Shown one piece after another: positions 44,840 through 56,209 of a DNA stretch of 64,000 nucleotides; positions within the stretch are counted from its first letter, which is position 1, and each line of letters opens with the position of its first letter. The notes beneath the pieces were generated by a model. That model ran no database searches. It was not told where the DNA came from and was given only the letters and a program-made list of their open reading frames with translations. A program made the translations under genes and the position numbers. The stretch is from Nannocystis pusilla (lineage in GTDB: Bacteria > Myxococcota_A > Polyangia > Nannocystales > Nannocystaceae). The stretch is taken from NCBI RefSeq assembly GCF_026626665.1, contig NZ_JAPNKE010000002.1:11180001-11244000 (forward strand). Direction: 5' to 3'.

Positions 44840-46555
44840 TCAGCGGTAGTGACCGCGGCGCCCCTCGACGTGCTTGCCGACCACGGTGAGCGCGGTGATC
44901 CGGTCGAGCTGCTCGAGCGGGTCGGCGAGCGGACCGTCGACCGCGACGCGGATCGAGCCGGCGTCGACCACGACCTCGCTGGCGCCCGGCCACAGCGGGG
45001 CCAGGGGCAGCTCGGTGGCCGGCGGGGCGCCGGCCTCGGCCCGCCACACGAGGTGGTGCCGGCGATCGATCGGGACGCCGGGGCGGGCCTCGAACAGGGT
45101 CCGGCGCGGGCGACCGCGGGCGTCCCAGTCGGTGCGCACGGCGATCGCCACGCCGTCGACGGCGCCGGTCAGCGCCATGCCGGCGCGCTGCAGGCGGCCG
45201 CCGAGCTGGCCGGCCGCGCGCTCCCACGCGGGCACGGACGCGGCCATCGCCGCCGGGGCGGGCATCGCCTCGCGCGCGACCGCCAGGGACGCGGCGATCG
45301 CCTGGACGTCCTCGACGAACCGACGCAGCGCCGCGGCGTCGCGCCCCGGCTCGTCGACCTCGAACACCAGGCCGCGGTCGTCGGCGGCTCGCGGCGGGCA
45401 GCGGTCTGTGTACTTCGAGACATGTTGATGAAGACATGTCGTTTGCGACATGTCTCTTCCGACAAGTCGAGGCGGCGCGCCGGCGAGGCCGAGGCCGAGG
45501 CCGAGGTCGGGGGTGGCGAGGCGGGCGACGGCCACCGCGCCGCGGCCGTCGACGTGCTCGCGGGAGATCCGCAGGGCCGCGCCGGCGACGGCCCCGTGCA
45601 TCGCTCCGGGCTCGGAGGCGAGGCCGCAGCGGGCGGCGACGTCGCGCCACAGCGCCTCGACGCGGCGGGTGCCGACGGCCGGCGGGGCTCGCTCGCCCTG
45701 CAGCGCCGGCTCGCGGCGGCCGACCACGGTGAGCGGGATCCACACCTCCGGGTCGCGCGACCACGGGACGTCGACCTTGGCGTGGAGGTACCAGGCCAGC
45801 GCGACGCCGCCGTGGTCGAAGCCGGCGACCACGCCCTCGGGCATCTGCAAGGTGAAGCCGAGCGGCTCGGTCTCGCGCAGGCGCTCGGCCGGCAGGGTCC
45901 AGCGGCAGACCTCGCGGCGATGGCTGGTGCGGCCGAGGAAGCCGTCGGCGCTCTCGAGCGCGACGAGGGCCAGGGTGGCCTCGCGGTAGGCGTGGCGCCG
46001 CGGGTCGGCGAGGGCGATCGCGCCGCGCAGCGGCTCGCCGGGGCCGACGACGGTGGTGCCGAGCGAGAGCTCGAAGTCGGGCGACTCGCCCTGCGTCGGG
46101 CCCGAGGCGAACACGCTGGTGGCCGGCGGGCTCGCGGTCTCGGCCGGCGCGCTCTCGACGTGGGCGACGAAGGCGGCGCGCGCGTCGGGCCACCACGGCA
46201 CGCTGGCGTGGACGTGGTAGGTGTACGAGATCCGGTACGAGCCGCCGCTGTAGCTGACGGGCGCGCCGGCGGGCAGGCGGAAGGTGACGCTCCACGAGTG
46301 CTCGCCGACGGCGAGCGGCCCGGCCTCGCGCACGCGGGCGCGCTGGCGCAGGAACTCGACCACGCGCTCCTCGGTGCCGCCCTCGCCCTCGCGGAAGCGG
46401 TCGAGCGCGCCGCGCAGCTCGACGTCGACGAACTCGAGCGGCACCTCCTCGCGGCAGAGCAGCACCACCCGGGCGACGAACGGCTGGCCCGCCACCACCA
46501 CGCGAGGGGTGTACAGCTGGATCCGCGGCCGGCGGCGGAGCAGGGGCACGCGCAC
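44840..46555 (-). CDS. Arrestin-like/Spo0M-like protein with in-frame palindrome insert
   Basis: A 571-aa protein. The N-terminus RPRIQLYTPRVVVAGQPFVARVVLLCREEVPLEFVDVELRGAL and VGEHSWSVTFRLPAGAPVSYSGGSYRISYTYHVHASV match arrestin-fold (Spo0M/arrestin N and C) domains, repeated at about residues 140-260. The C-terminal third (FVEDVQAIAASLAVAREAM, LVWRAEAGAP) is unassigned. Near residues 360-385 the frame reads through palindrome cluster C, encoding GRDMSQTTCLHQHVSKYTDRC between two normal segments; frame and length stay compatible with one protein. GTG 46555 is used as the start, 18 nt past the previous stop. Its location beside vgrG hints at co-regulation. Function is unknown. Confidence 0.7.
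   Translation of the reverse strand: MRVPLLRRRPRIQLYTPRVVVAGQPFVARVVLLCREEVPLEFVDVELRGALDRFREGEGGTEERVVEFLRQRARVREAGPLAVGEHSWSVTFRLPAGAPVSYSGGSYRISYTYHVHASVPWWPDARAAFVAHVESAPAETASPPATSVFASGPTQGESPDFELSLGTTVVGPGEPLRGAIALADPRRHAYREATLALVALESADGFLGRTSHRREVCRWTLPAERLRETEPLGFTLQMPEGVVAGFDHGGVALAWYLHAKVDVPWSRDPEVWIPLTVVGRREPALQGERAPPAVGTRRVEALWRDVAARCGLASEPGAMHGAVAGAALRISREHVDGRGAVAVARLATPDLGLGLGLAGAPPRLVGRDMSQTTCLHQHVSKYTDRCPPRAADDRGLVFEVDEPGRDAAALRRFVEDVQAIAASLAVAREAMPAPAAMAASVPAWERAAGQLGGRLQRAGMALTGAVDGVAIAVRTDWDARGRPRRTLFEARPGVPIDRRHHLVWRAEAGAPPATELPLAPLWPGASEVVVDAGSIRVAVDGPLADPLEQLDRITALTVVGKHVEGRRGHYR
45432..45455. repeat. Palindrome cluster C, inside a coding region
   Basis: AGACATGTCG-TTTG-CGACATGTCT has perfect 10-bp arms, flanked by AGACATGTT at 45418-45426 and CCGACAAGTCG at 45459-45469. 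The whole cluster (about 45415-45470) lies in frame within the arrestin-like gene. It is a member of the dispersed TGTC...GACA family. Confidence 0.8.
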
Positions 46556-46572
46556 AGGATAGCGGGCCGCGG

Positions 46573-47708
46573 TCAGCCCGGGAACAGCGCCTCGAACGCG
46601 TCCCAGGTGGCGATGTCGGTCGCGCGCACGATGGTCTCGGCGACCTCGCCGCCCGGGCCGGCGATCTGCCACACCACGGCGACGGCGTCGCTGGTGTCGC
46701 TGCCGGCGACCAGGAGGCGATCGCCGACCCACGAGCGGGCCAGCGACTGCTCGACGGCCCGCGTGTTCCCGTCGCCGGTCTCGCGGACGCGGTGGATCTG
46801 CAGCATCACCGGGCCGAGGCTGTCCTGCGACAGGTAGCGGAAGCCCTCGGGCGGCGCCGGCAGGGCGAGGTCGATCGCCGAGAAGGCGGCGTCGATGCTG
46901 TTGCTGCTGGCCAGCGCGTACGCGGTCGACCCCAGCGAATCTTCGTAGAGGGCGTCGACGGCCGCCATGCCGCCGCCCCGGAAGGCGCCGAGGACGTAGT
47001 GGGCGCCGTAGATGTACTGGAACTGCGACATCGCCTCGCCCCACGTCGCCCAGGGATCGGCGAATTTCTTCCGCGCCAAGTCCATCCCGTGCTCGTAGGA
47101 GAACTGCTCCGCCAGCTCGCCGTAGTCGAGCTCGCGGGCTCGCGCCATGTCGGCGAAGAAGGTCGCCTCGCCGGCGAACAGCGCCGTGAGGGCGCGCTTG
47201 CTGTCGAAGGTGCCGGTCTCCGTCAGCGACAACCCGCTCAGGTCGGACTCGCGGTCGCGGGCGGCGAGCGCCATCGTGTAGAGCAGGCCGTACAGCTCCG
47301 TCTCCCGCTCGGTGCCGTCGGCGACGACGATGATCGTGTCGCTCGTCGTATCATAGGAGAGGTAGGGCGCGGCGAGCGGCGTCGGCTCGGGCTCCTCCCA
47401 CTTCGCGTGCAGAAACCCCAGCAGCGCGTAGGCCCGCGTGTACTGGTCCCACAGGCGCTGCTCGGCGGGCGTGCGCGGGGCGGCCGGCGGGTTGGCGTCG
47501 GCGTATTCTTCGGCGGTCATGACCGCGATCTGCGGCAGCGGATGATCGGTGCCGCGAATACATGCGATCACCGCGTGGACGTGCTCCTGGCAATCGAGCT
47601 CGCGGACGTCGCAGCTGCCGGCGGGGCGCAGGAGGCAGGAGTCGGCGGGCTCGGTGGCGCCGCAGGCGGCCGCGGCGAGCAGCGAGAGCGCAAGAGGGAC
47701 GCGCGCAT
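46573..47708 (-). pseudogene. Predicted lipoprotein, unknown, probable indel in signal peptide
   Basis: About 378 aa. The body is one long frame (TPAEQRLWDQYTRAYALLGFLHAKWEEPE, YLSYDTTSDTIIVVADGTERETELYGLLYTMALAARDRE, GEATFFADMARARELDYGELAEQFSYEHGMDLARKKFADP). It resembles DUF-type lipoproteins with a metallopeptidase-like layout (YGLLYTMALAARDRE ... ALFAGEATFFADM), but no HExxH is present. The signal peptide SLLAAAACG with lipobox AAAC is in this frame, yet no start codon is in frame at a sensible distance. ATG 47708 (MRASLL) would fit if one base is missing near 47693, so an early indel is likely. It sits upstream of, and close to, the arrestin-like gene. Confidence 0.65.
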
Positions 47709-47999
47709 CGCCGTGGATGCTATCACGGCCGCGCTCGCGCGGCCCGCGAAGCGGACGGTGACCTCGTTGCGAGCGGGGCGCGGCGTGGACGTCGTCGGCG
47801 CGACCGTCGTGGCGAAAATCACCCGTGGCGCGGTGATCCGCGGCGGCCCGGCGCGATCGGCGGGCGAACGCTGCGGCGCCGGCGAACCGCGAGCGCGCGA
47901 ACGTTCGGCGAAACATCGTCCCCGCCCGGTCGTGTCCGATTGCGGCCATCCTGTCAGCCCTGCCTCGCGCCGGCCGTCCCCGGCGCGCGAGGAATGATC

Positions 48000-49256
48000 A
48001 TGCCCAAAGACTCCCATTCGAGCGCGCCCGCTTTTGCCCACACCTTCAACCCCTTCGACGGCGAGCAGCACCGCGATCCGTTCGCGCTGTTCGAGCAGAT
48101 GCGCCGCGAGCAGCCGGTGTTCTGGAGCCCGGCGCTCGGCATGTGGGTGGTCAGCCGTCACGCCGATATCTGCAGCGTCCTCCGCGATCCGGAGCGCTTC
48201 ACCTCGCTCGACGCCTACGCCATCGGGGCCGAGTTCACCCCGGAGGCCGCGGCGCGGCTGGCCACGGGGCACCCGCTGACGCGCACGCTGCTCGACAACG
48301 ACGGGGCCGAGCACGCGCGCCTGCGGCGGATCGTCGGCAGCGCGCTGAACGGCAAGAAGGTCGAGCAGTGGCGCCCGCGGATCCGCGCGCTCGCGGGCGA
48401 GCTCCTCGACGCTTTCGCGGGCGCCGGTCGGGTCGACATCGCCGCCGCCTTCGCGGAGCCGTTCCCGCTGCGGGTGATCCTGGACATGCTCGGGGTGCCG
48501 CTGGCCGACCTGCCGCAGATCAAGCGGTGGAGCGACGACTGGTTCGAGCTGCTGTTCGCCCGCGTGCCGCCCGAGCAGCAGGTCGCGCGCGTCGAGAGCT
48601 ACCTCGAGTTCCAGCGCTACTGCGATCGCATGATCGACGCGCGCACGACCAGCCCGGGCCAGGACGCGCTGAGCGAGATGCTGCAGGCCGGGCGCGCGGA
48701 GCAGGTGCCGCCGTCGCGGGCCGAGCTGATCTCGCTGATCAGCGGGGCCTTCATCGCCGCCGGCCACGAGACGACCAGCCGCATGCTCTGCAACACCCTG
48801 CGCGTGCTGCTGACCACGCCCGGCGCGTGGGCGGCGATCGTCGCCGACCCGGGGCGGATCGCCCGCGACCTCGAGGAGGCGCTGCGCGTCGAGGGCACGG
48901 CGCTCGGAATGCTGCGGGTCACGACCGCGGAGGTCGTGCTCGGCGGTCAGACCATCCCCGCCGGCGCCCGTATCTACGTGCTTTATGCGTCCGGCAGCCG
49001 CGACGAGCAGCAATTCCGCTGCCCGGCGCAGTTCGACCCGGCGCGGGCCAACGTGATGGACCACCTCGGCTTCGGCCGCGGCGCGCACTACTGCGTCGGC
49101 GCCCTGCTGGCGCGCGCGCAGGCCCGGATCGCGCTCGAGCTGTTCGCCGAGCGCCTGCCCGGCCTGCGCTTGGCGGCCGAGCCGGCGCCGGTCTACCGCT
49201 CGCACGTGACGATCCGCGGCCCGGTGTCGCTTTGGCTCGAGTGGGACGTCGGGTGA
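48000..49256 (+). CDS. Cytochrome P450
   Basis: A 418-aa bacterial P450. I-helix oxygen-binding motif GAFIAAGHETTSR; ExxR motif in EEALRVEG; heme-binding loop FGRGAHYCVG with the proximal Cys365; VSRHADICSVLRDPERFTS near the N-terminus and TLLDNDGAEHARLRRIV in the C-helix, both typical. Such enzymes insert oxygen into small molecules and need ferredoxin and reductase partners, which are not in the window. ATG 48000 is preferred over ATG 47994 because GAGGA then has proper spacing. It is divergent from the lipoprotein gene, separated by about 290 bp. It could belong to secondary or sterol-like metabolism; the substrate is unknown. Cytoplasmic. Confidence 0.95.
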   Translation: MPKDSHSSAPAFAHTFNPFDGEQHRDPFALFEQMRREQPVFWSPALGMWVVSRHADICSVLRDPERFTSLDAYAIGAEFTPEAAARLATGHPLTRTLLDNDGAEHARLRRIVGSALNGKKVEQWRPRIRALAGELLDAFAGAGRVDIAAAFAEPFPLRVILDMLGVPLADLPQIKRWSDDWFELLFARVPPEQQVARVESYLEFQRYCDRMIDARTTSPGQDALSEMLQAGRAEQVPPSRAELISLISGAFIAAGHETTSRMLCNTLRVLLTTPGAWAAIVADPGRIARDLEEALRVEGTALGMLRVTTAEVVLGGQTIPAGARIYVLYASGSRDEQQFRCPAQFDPARANVMDHLGFGRGAHYCVGALLARAQARIALELFAERLPGLRLAAEPAPVYRSHVTIRGPVSLWLEWDVG

Positions 49257-49337
49257 TTCGTCGCCTCCGCTGATTCTCGGCGAAGCGAGCGTCGTGCGCG
49301 CCTGCAGGCGCGCAGGGACGCCCCGGCGGCGATCCGC

Positions 49338-50789
49338 TCACTCGCACGTCCGGTGCGACTCCGGGTGCGTGCGATACGGCTGCGAGTCCACGGCGGGGCA
49401 GGCAGCGCGGATCTGGTTCTTGAGGTCCTGGATCTGGGCGTGCGTCAGCGCCATCGCCGGGAACACCAGCGGCACCGGGCCGCCGCCCTCGATGTCGGCC
49501 TGCAGCGCGGCCAGGCGATCGTCGTCGCGGCCGGTGTCCCAGATCTCGGAGAAATTGTCGGCGAAGCGCGCGACGAGCTCGGCGTAGGCGGGCCCGCGGA
49601 ACACCAGCATATTTTCAAAGGTGTTGTGCTCGGCGTTGTCCGACAGGTTGTAGCTGCCGGTCCACAGCTCGTCGCCGTCGATCACCAGGTACTTGTGGTG
49701 CATCTGCTCGGCGTAGCTGGCGTGCCAGCGGTACGCGTAATATTTGTAGCGCACCGCGACGCCGGCCTCGCCGACCGCGTAGCCGAACAGGAAGCCGCGG
49801 TCCTCGCATTCGCGCCGCTTCGCCGGGTCGGCGCCGGCCTGCGCGAAGCATGCGTCGAGCGCTTTGGCCTGGGCCGCGTGGGTCGCGGCGGCGATGTACT
49901 CCTGGCCGTCGAGGTACACGCGGATCTGCAGGTCTGGATCGGCGGCGCGGGCGATCAGCGCCTCGGCGACGCCGCGCAGGCGCAGGTGGCCGGAGGCGAT
50001 GTCGATCGACTCGCTCGCGCCCGCGATCGCGGCCATCAGCGCGTCGCCGACGGCCTCGCGCCCGCTGGCGACGAAGGTGTCGCCGCCGCGCAGGTCGAAG
50101 TTGGCCGAGGTGAAGTACACGCCGGCGCCGGGCTCGTCGGCGATCATCGCGTCGGTCAACTTCAACGTCGACGGGCGGCTGCTCAGCGCCGGGTCGCCGG
50201 TGAACTCGCGCGAGTGCGTCCACAGCAGCTCGAACTCCTGTTGCATGCGCAGCACCAGCTCCTGCTCGCCGCGCAGGAAGAGGGTGTTCTCGTCGTAGAT
50301 CGTCGCCGCGCCGCGCGACCAGTTGGCGCTGCCGGTGACGAGGTGGGCGGCGTCGGCCGCGGCGAGGTCGTCGCGCGGGCCGTCGACGATCATGAACTTG
50401 TGGTGCAGGATCTTGTTCACCCAGCGCACGTCGACGCCGTCCCGCTCGAGCCGGCCCGACGGCGAGTCCTGCAGCGCGGCGCCGGCCAGCTTGCGGTCTT
50501 CGCTGGCCGTCTCGTACAGGAAGCGCACCTCGACCCCGCGCGCGGTCGCGGCGGCGAGGGCGGCCCGGATGCCGGCGTCGGTGAACGAGTACATGGCGAT
50601 GTCGAGCGTCCGCTCGGCCTCGTCGATGAGGCGCGCGACCCGGGCGTTGTGACTCTCGGCCGGCGGCTGCGGCGAGAACACCACGTCGCAGGTGCGGTCG
50701 TCGTCGCTGCGCGGCACGACCTCCTCGTCGGCCGCGTGACAGGCCAGCGCCGCGCCGAGCCACGCCGCGTCGAATCGTCGGTGGAACAT
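49338..50789 (-). CDS. Exported phospholipase D-like protein with two HKD motifs
   Basis: A 483-aa protein of the PLD superfamily. First HKD: LHHKFMIVDGP, with VTGSANWSRGAATIYDEN as the GSANWS part; second: MHHKYLVIDGDELWTGSYNLSDNAEHNTFENM. Two complete HxK...GS motifs form one active site that cleaves phosphodiesters of phospholipids or DNA. The N-terminus MFHRRFDAAWLGAALACHAADEEV is a short signal, possibly with lipobox ALAC (Cys17), so it acts outside the cytoplasm. C-terminal Cys (RAACPAVDSQ, HRTCE) may form a disulfide. ATG 50789 is the only sensible start. A predatory or nutritional role would fit a myxobacterium, but this is inferred. Confidence 0.9.
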   Translation of the reverse strand: MFHRRFDAAWLGAALACHAADEEVVPRSDDDRTCDVVFSPQPPAESHNARVARLIDEAERTLDIAMYSFTDAGIRAALAAATARGVEVRFLYETASEDRKLAGAALQDSPSGRLERDGVDVRWVNKILHHKFMIVDGPRDDLAAADAAHLVTGSANWSRGAATIYDENTLFLRGEQELVLRMQQEFELLWTHSREFTGDPALSSRPSTLKLTDAMIADEPGAGVYFTSANFDLRGGDTFVASGREAVGDALMAAIAGASESIDIASGHLRLRGVAEALIARAADPDLQIRVYLDGQEYIAAATHAAQAKALDACFAQAGADPAKRRECEDRGFLFGYAVGEAGVAVRYKYYAYRWHASYAEQMHHKYLVIDGDELWTGSYNLSDNAEHNTFENMLVFRGPAYAELVARFADNFSEIWDTGRDDDRLAALQADIEGGGPVPLVFPAMALTHAQIQDLKNQIRAACPAVDSQPYRTHPESHRTCE

Positions 50790-50937
50790 GGACGGACCCC
50801 CGACGAAGCCGGCGCGCGACCTGTGATGATTCGCGCGACGGCGTCGTCGAGAAAGCCTGCACCGCGCCGCGACCGCGCGCCAGCCCTGACGCCGCTGCCA
50901 GCATTGTTTGCCGGCCCGCGGCGGCCTCGGCCTGGGT

Positions 50938-51630
50938 TCAGCGCTCTTCGCCGCGGATCCGTGTGACGAAGTAGAGCATCTGCAGCGCGGTGGTGACGAG
51001 CGCGGCGACGTAGGTGAAGGCCGCAGCGTCGAGCACCCGCTTGACGCCGACGTAGTCGGCGCGGCTCACCAGGCCGGCGGCCTCGAGGCGCTCGCGGGCC
51101 CGGCGGGACGCGTCGAGCTCGACCGGCAGGGTGACCAGCTCGAACAGGAAGATGCCGGCGAACAGGAACACGCCGAACCACGCCAGGCCGAGCATGTGCA
51201 GCGCGAGGCCGGCGATGATGACGACGTACGACAGCTGCGAGCCGATCCGCGCCGGCAGCACCAGCGCCTGGCGCACGCGCATGAGGCCGTAGCCGTGGGC
51301 GTGCTGAATGGCGTGACCGGCCTCGTGCGCGGCCACGCCGGCGGCGCTGACCGAGCGGCCGGCGTAGACGTCGGGCGACAGGCGCAGCACCTTGTGCGCG
51401 GGGTCGTAATGATCGGACAGCGCGCCCTCGATGGGCTCGATGCGGACGTCGCGGACCCCCGCCTGCGCCAGCACGACCGCGGCCGCCTGCGCGCCCGTCA
51501 CGCCCCGGCCCGCCTGCAGCGGCACCTGCGCGTAGCGGCGAAACGTGGACTTGACGTACCACGAGGCCAGCAGCGACAGCAGCAGCCCGGGCACCATGTA
51601 CAGCATGTATTGTGGATCGATGGCCCACAT
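50938..51630 (-). CDS. Membrane zinc metallopeptidase (YugP/Zn_peptidase_2 family)
   Basis: A 230-aa inner-membrane protein. After an N-terminal hydrophobic segment (YMLYMVPGLLLSLLASWYV) come GRGVTGAQAAAVVLAQAGV, LSDHYDPAHKVLRLSPDVYAGRSVSAAGVAAHEAGHAIQHAHGY with the zinc HExxH-type motif HEAGH (H102, E103, H106), then two more hydrophobic segments and LPVELDASRRARERLEAAGLV containing the third ligand. This order is exactly that of YugP-like peptidases, conserved but of unsettled physiological role. ATG 51630 (MWAIDPQYML) gives the standard N-terminus; the longer frame is not like the family. Confidence 0.92.
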   Translation of the reverse strand: MWAIDPQYMLYMVPGLLLSLLASWYVKSTFRRYAQVPLQAGRGVTGAQAAAVVLAQAGVRDVRIEPIEGALSDHYDPAHKVLRLSPDVYAGRSVSAAGVAAHEAGHAIQHAHGYGLMRVRQALVLPARIGSQLSYVVIIAGLALHMLGLAWFGVFLFAGIFLFELVTLPVELDASRRARERLEAAGLVSRADYVGVKRVLDAAAFTYVAALVTTALQMLYFVTRIRGEER

Positions 51631-51717
51631 TGCAGGTACCAGGGTGATGCTGCCGCCGGCCGGTGCAAGGGCGGGCGCGGCGCTGTCAGCCGCAGGCGGG
51701 AGCGTGAGTCGGCGCAA

Positions 51718-53607
<1,890 letters not shown>

Positions 53608-53721
53608 AGCCGTGCGGCCCGGCCGCGCCTGTGCGGCGGGACAACGCGGGCCGGAGCCGGCGCGCGCGTGGCCGCGATCACGCGTCGGCGCGGCTCCTGT
53701 CCGTCACGCTGCGCCGTGGCG

Positions 53722-54219
53722 ATGGATCGCGCGAGCCGGCGGGGGCCCCACGGACGAGCGGACGGGCGACGCGACCGGCTGCTGCGGGCGATCGCGCTGT
53801 TCAAGTTCTGCAAGGCGGCGCTGCTCGGGACGGTCGCTCTCGGCGCGCTCGAGCTGCTGCGCCCCGCCGTCGCCGAGCGCGCCCACGCGTGGCTGTCGGC
53901 GCTGGCGCTGCACAGCGAGCGCGCGCGGCTGGAGGAGCTGCTGGCGCGGCTCGCCGGGGTGTCGCCGGCGCAGCTGGCCGAGCTCGGCGTGGGCTCGTTC
54001 CTGTACGCGGCGCTGTTCGCGGTCGAGGGCGTCGGTCTGTGGCTCGGCCGCCGCTGGGCCGAGTACGTGACCGTGGTGACGACGCTGTCGCTGGTGCCGT
54101 TCGAGATCCACCACCTGTTGCGTCACCCCCGGCCGGCGGGCGCGTCGGCGCTGCTGCTCAACCTGGCGGTGGCGGCGGTGCTGGTCCAGCGCTTGCGCCG
54201 ACGCGGTTCTTCCGCATGA
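53722..54219 (+). CDS. DUF2127 membrane protein
   Basis: A 165-aa integral membrane protein: DRLLRAIALFKFCKAALLGTVALGALELL is the DUF2127 N-terminal helix pair, then ARLAGVSPAQLAELGVGSFLYAALFAVEGVGLWLGRRWAEYVTVVTTLSLVPFEIHHLLRHP, the family's conserved central block, and a final hydrophobic helix (LLLNLAVAAVLVQRL). The function of DUF2127 is unknown. ATG 53722 is chosen; GTG 53716 is an alternative. It is divergent from the amine oxidase gene with 114 bp between them. Palindrome cluster D begins 44 nt after its stop. Confidence 0.85.
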   Translation: MDRASRRGPHGRADGRRDRLLRAIALFKFCKAALLGTVALGALELLRPAVAERAHAWLSALALHSERARLEELLARLAGVSPAQLAELGVGSFLYAALFAVEGVGLWLGRRWAEYVTVVTTLSLVPFEIHHLLRHPRPAGASALLLNLAVAAVLVQRLRRRGSSA

Positions 54220-54262
54220 ACGCGATGACTCGGGTGGCGAGGACTCGGCCCGGTACATGGAT

Positions 54263-54408
54263 ATGTCCTCGAGGACATGTTATCGTGTGATGCCCTCGAG
54301 GACATGTGACAGTCTGCGGTGAGCGAAGTCGCCGAGCCGGGGTCGAGCGGCACCGACGGCGTCGAGGGCCTCGCTTTTAAAGATGTCCTCGAGGACAGGT
54401 TGCTGTCC
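54263..54408. repeat. Palindrome cluster D
   Basis: ATGTCCTCGAGGACAT (54263-54278) is a perfect 16-nt palindrome; ATGCCCTCGAGGACAT (54290-54305) has one mismatch; TGTCCTCGAGGACA (54384-54397) is perfect and overlaps GGACAG-GTTG-CTGTCC (54393-54408). All lie in the 355-bp gap between genes ending at 54219 and starting at 54575. Nothing else recognisable was seen in the gap. Confidence 0.8.
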
Positions 54409-54574
54409 CTTACCGGGCCTGCGCGAACTCGGGCGCGCCGGCCCTGGATTCCGGAACCGCGCGCGTGGGCGAGGTGCGCAGACCTGGGCTCGGGTCGGCC
54501 CTCACGCGCCGGAAGGGCAGGGCGCCCGCACATGCGCGCGTGCCAGGCGGGTCGCGTCGCGGTTAGGATGGGCC

Positions 54575-56053
54575 ATGTTCGTGACGAAGGAGAGGCTCGC
54601 CGCGCTCGCGCTCGTGGCCGGGTGCGCGAGCGGGCAGGGGCGCGACGACGAGGGCGCGCAGCCGTCCACGACGGAGGCGACCGACGCGACGACGACCGCG
54701 TCGTCCGGCGCCGCGAGCGACCCTGCGACCTCGAGCGGGCCCGACGCGACCGCGACCTCCGACGACGGCGCGACGACCTCGACGAGCACGACGACCAGCA
54801 CCACGGAGGCGCTCACCGGCACCGGCGAGACGACCGGTCCGGCGGCGGGCTGCGGCGACGGGGTGATTCAGCAGCCGGAACTGTGCGACGACGGCAATCC
54901 GGTCGACGGCGACGGCTGCAACGCCGACTGCCAGCCGTCGGGGCGCGTGCTGTGGTCGACCACGCACGCCGGCGGGCTCAAGATGATCGACGAGGCGCTC
55001 GCCTGCGACGTCGACGCCAACAACTCGATCTACGTGGTGGGCCTGGTCGGGGTCGGTCCCGACGATTACGACCTGTGGGCCCGCAAGTACGCGGGCGACG
55101 GCGCCGAGCTGTGGACGCAGACCTACGCCGGCGGGGCGATGCTCGAGGACCAGGGCCGGGCGCTGGTGGTCGACGCGGCCGAGACGGTCTATCTGGGGGG
55201 CTTCGCCCAGGAGCCGATGCAGGGCAACGACGTGGTGGTCCGCAAGCACGCGGCCGACGGCAGCCCGCTGTGGACGAAGACGTTCGCCGGCGCGGCGATG
55301 CTGAACGACGCCGCCAGCGGGGCGGTGCTCACGCCCGACGGCAACCTGGTGATCGGCGGGGTGACGGCGACGCAGGACGCCGGCAACGACACGTGGCTGC
55401 GCAAGTACGGGCCGGCCGGCGACGTGCTGTGGACGCGCACCTACGACGGCGCGGCCGGCAGCAACGACGCGACGCAGGCGGTCGCGGTGACGGCCGACGG
55501 CTACATCTACGCGGCCGGCTACGAGGCGGCGCCCGGCGAGAGCAACAACGCGTGGGTCGCCCGCTACGACGCCGACGGCAACCTGCTGTGGTCGCGCCTG
55601 TACAACGGGGCCGCGAGCAAGGCCGATTACCTGCACGGCGCGGTCGCCCTGGACGACGGCGGGGTGATCGTGTGCGGCTACGAGTCCGCGGTCGATCCGC
55701 TGCCGTGGAAGAGCTTCCTCCGCCGCTACGACAAGGACGGGCTGATGGTGTGGACCGAGATCGGGGCCGGGCCGGAGGCGGCGGGCGCGTTGTGTTACGG
55801 GCTGGCGCTGACCGCCGACGGCGACCTGCTGGTCGCCGGCGCGACGATCCAGGCCGGCAAGCGCGAGCCGTGGGTGCGGCGCCTGGCGCCCGACGGGACG
55901 CAGCGGTGGGCGTCGGTGATCGCCGGCCCCGGCGGAGGCGCGAGCCAGGCCCGCTGCGTGCGCGCGGCCCCCGACGGCACGGTCGTCGTCGCCGGCGGGA
56001 TGGACGAGGGGGTCGACGGGCGCGACGCGTGGATCGCCCGCCTGAGCCCGTGA
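54575..56053 (+). CDS. DUF4215 lipoprotein with WD-like/delta-60 repeats
   Basis: A 492-aa lipoprotein: MFVTKERLAALALVAGC, lipobox VAGC (Cys17). A Thr/Ser linker leads to one DUF4215 unit (CGDGVIQQPELCDDGNPVDGDGCNADC, about residues 90-120). The remainder consists of about seven repeats with the pattern 'WxRxYDxxGxxLWTxTYxG...A...DGxxxxxG' (ARKYAGDGAELWTQTYAGGAM, RKHAADGSPLWTKTFAGAA, ARYDADGNLLWSRLYNGAA), i.e. delta-60/SBBP-like propeller blades. It is probably a surface structural or adhesive protein. The start at ATG 54575 lies 3 nt downstream of a GG-rich stretch. A palindrome follows 8 nt past the stop. Confidence 0.85.
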   Translation: MFVTKERLAALALVAGCASGQGRDDEGAQPSTTEATDATTTASSGAASDPATSSGPDATATSDDGATTSTSTTTSTTEALTGTGETTGPAAGCGDGVIQQPELCDDGNPVDGDGCNADCQPSGRVLWSTTHAGGLKMIDEALACDVDANNSIYVVGLVGVGPDDYDLWARKYAGDGAELWTQTYAGGAMLEDQGRALVVDAAETVYLGGFAQEPMQGNDVVVRKHAADGSPLWTKTFAGAAMLNDAASGAVLTPDGNLVIGGVTATQDAGNDTWLRKYGPAGDVLWTRTYDGAAGSNDATQAVAVTADGYIYAAGYEAAPGESNNAWVARYDADGNLLWSRLYNGAASKADYLHGAVALDDGGVIVCGYESAVDPLPWKSFLRRYDKDGLMVWTEIGAGPEAAGALCYGLALTADGDLLVAGATIQAGKREPWVRRLAPDGTQRWASVIAGPGGGASQARCVRAAPDGTVVVAGGMDEGVDGRDAWIARLSP

Positions 56054-56061
56054 GGTCGAGG

Positions 56062-56077
56062 CTGTCCCTCGGGACAG
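56062..56077. repeat. Palindrome I, just after a stop codon
   Basis: CTGTCCCTCGGGACAG has 7-bp arms around TC. It starts 8 nt after the stop at 56053 and precedes the pectinacetylesterase-like gene by 132 nt. Probably a terminator-like hairpin of the dispersed family. Confidence 0.7.
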
Positions 56078-56209
56078 GTGTGGCGAAGCGGAGGGGCCGC
56101 CCGCCGACATTTGCGGAGGCCTGGGGGCAGCGCTCCTCCTTGCATTCTCGCCCGCCGGGGCCGATCGTCGGGCTCGATCGGAGATCCGCCGGTCGGGAGG
56201 TCGCATCGC

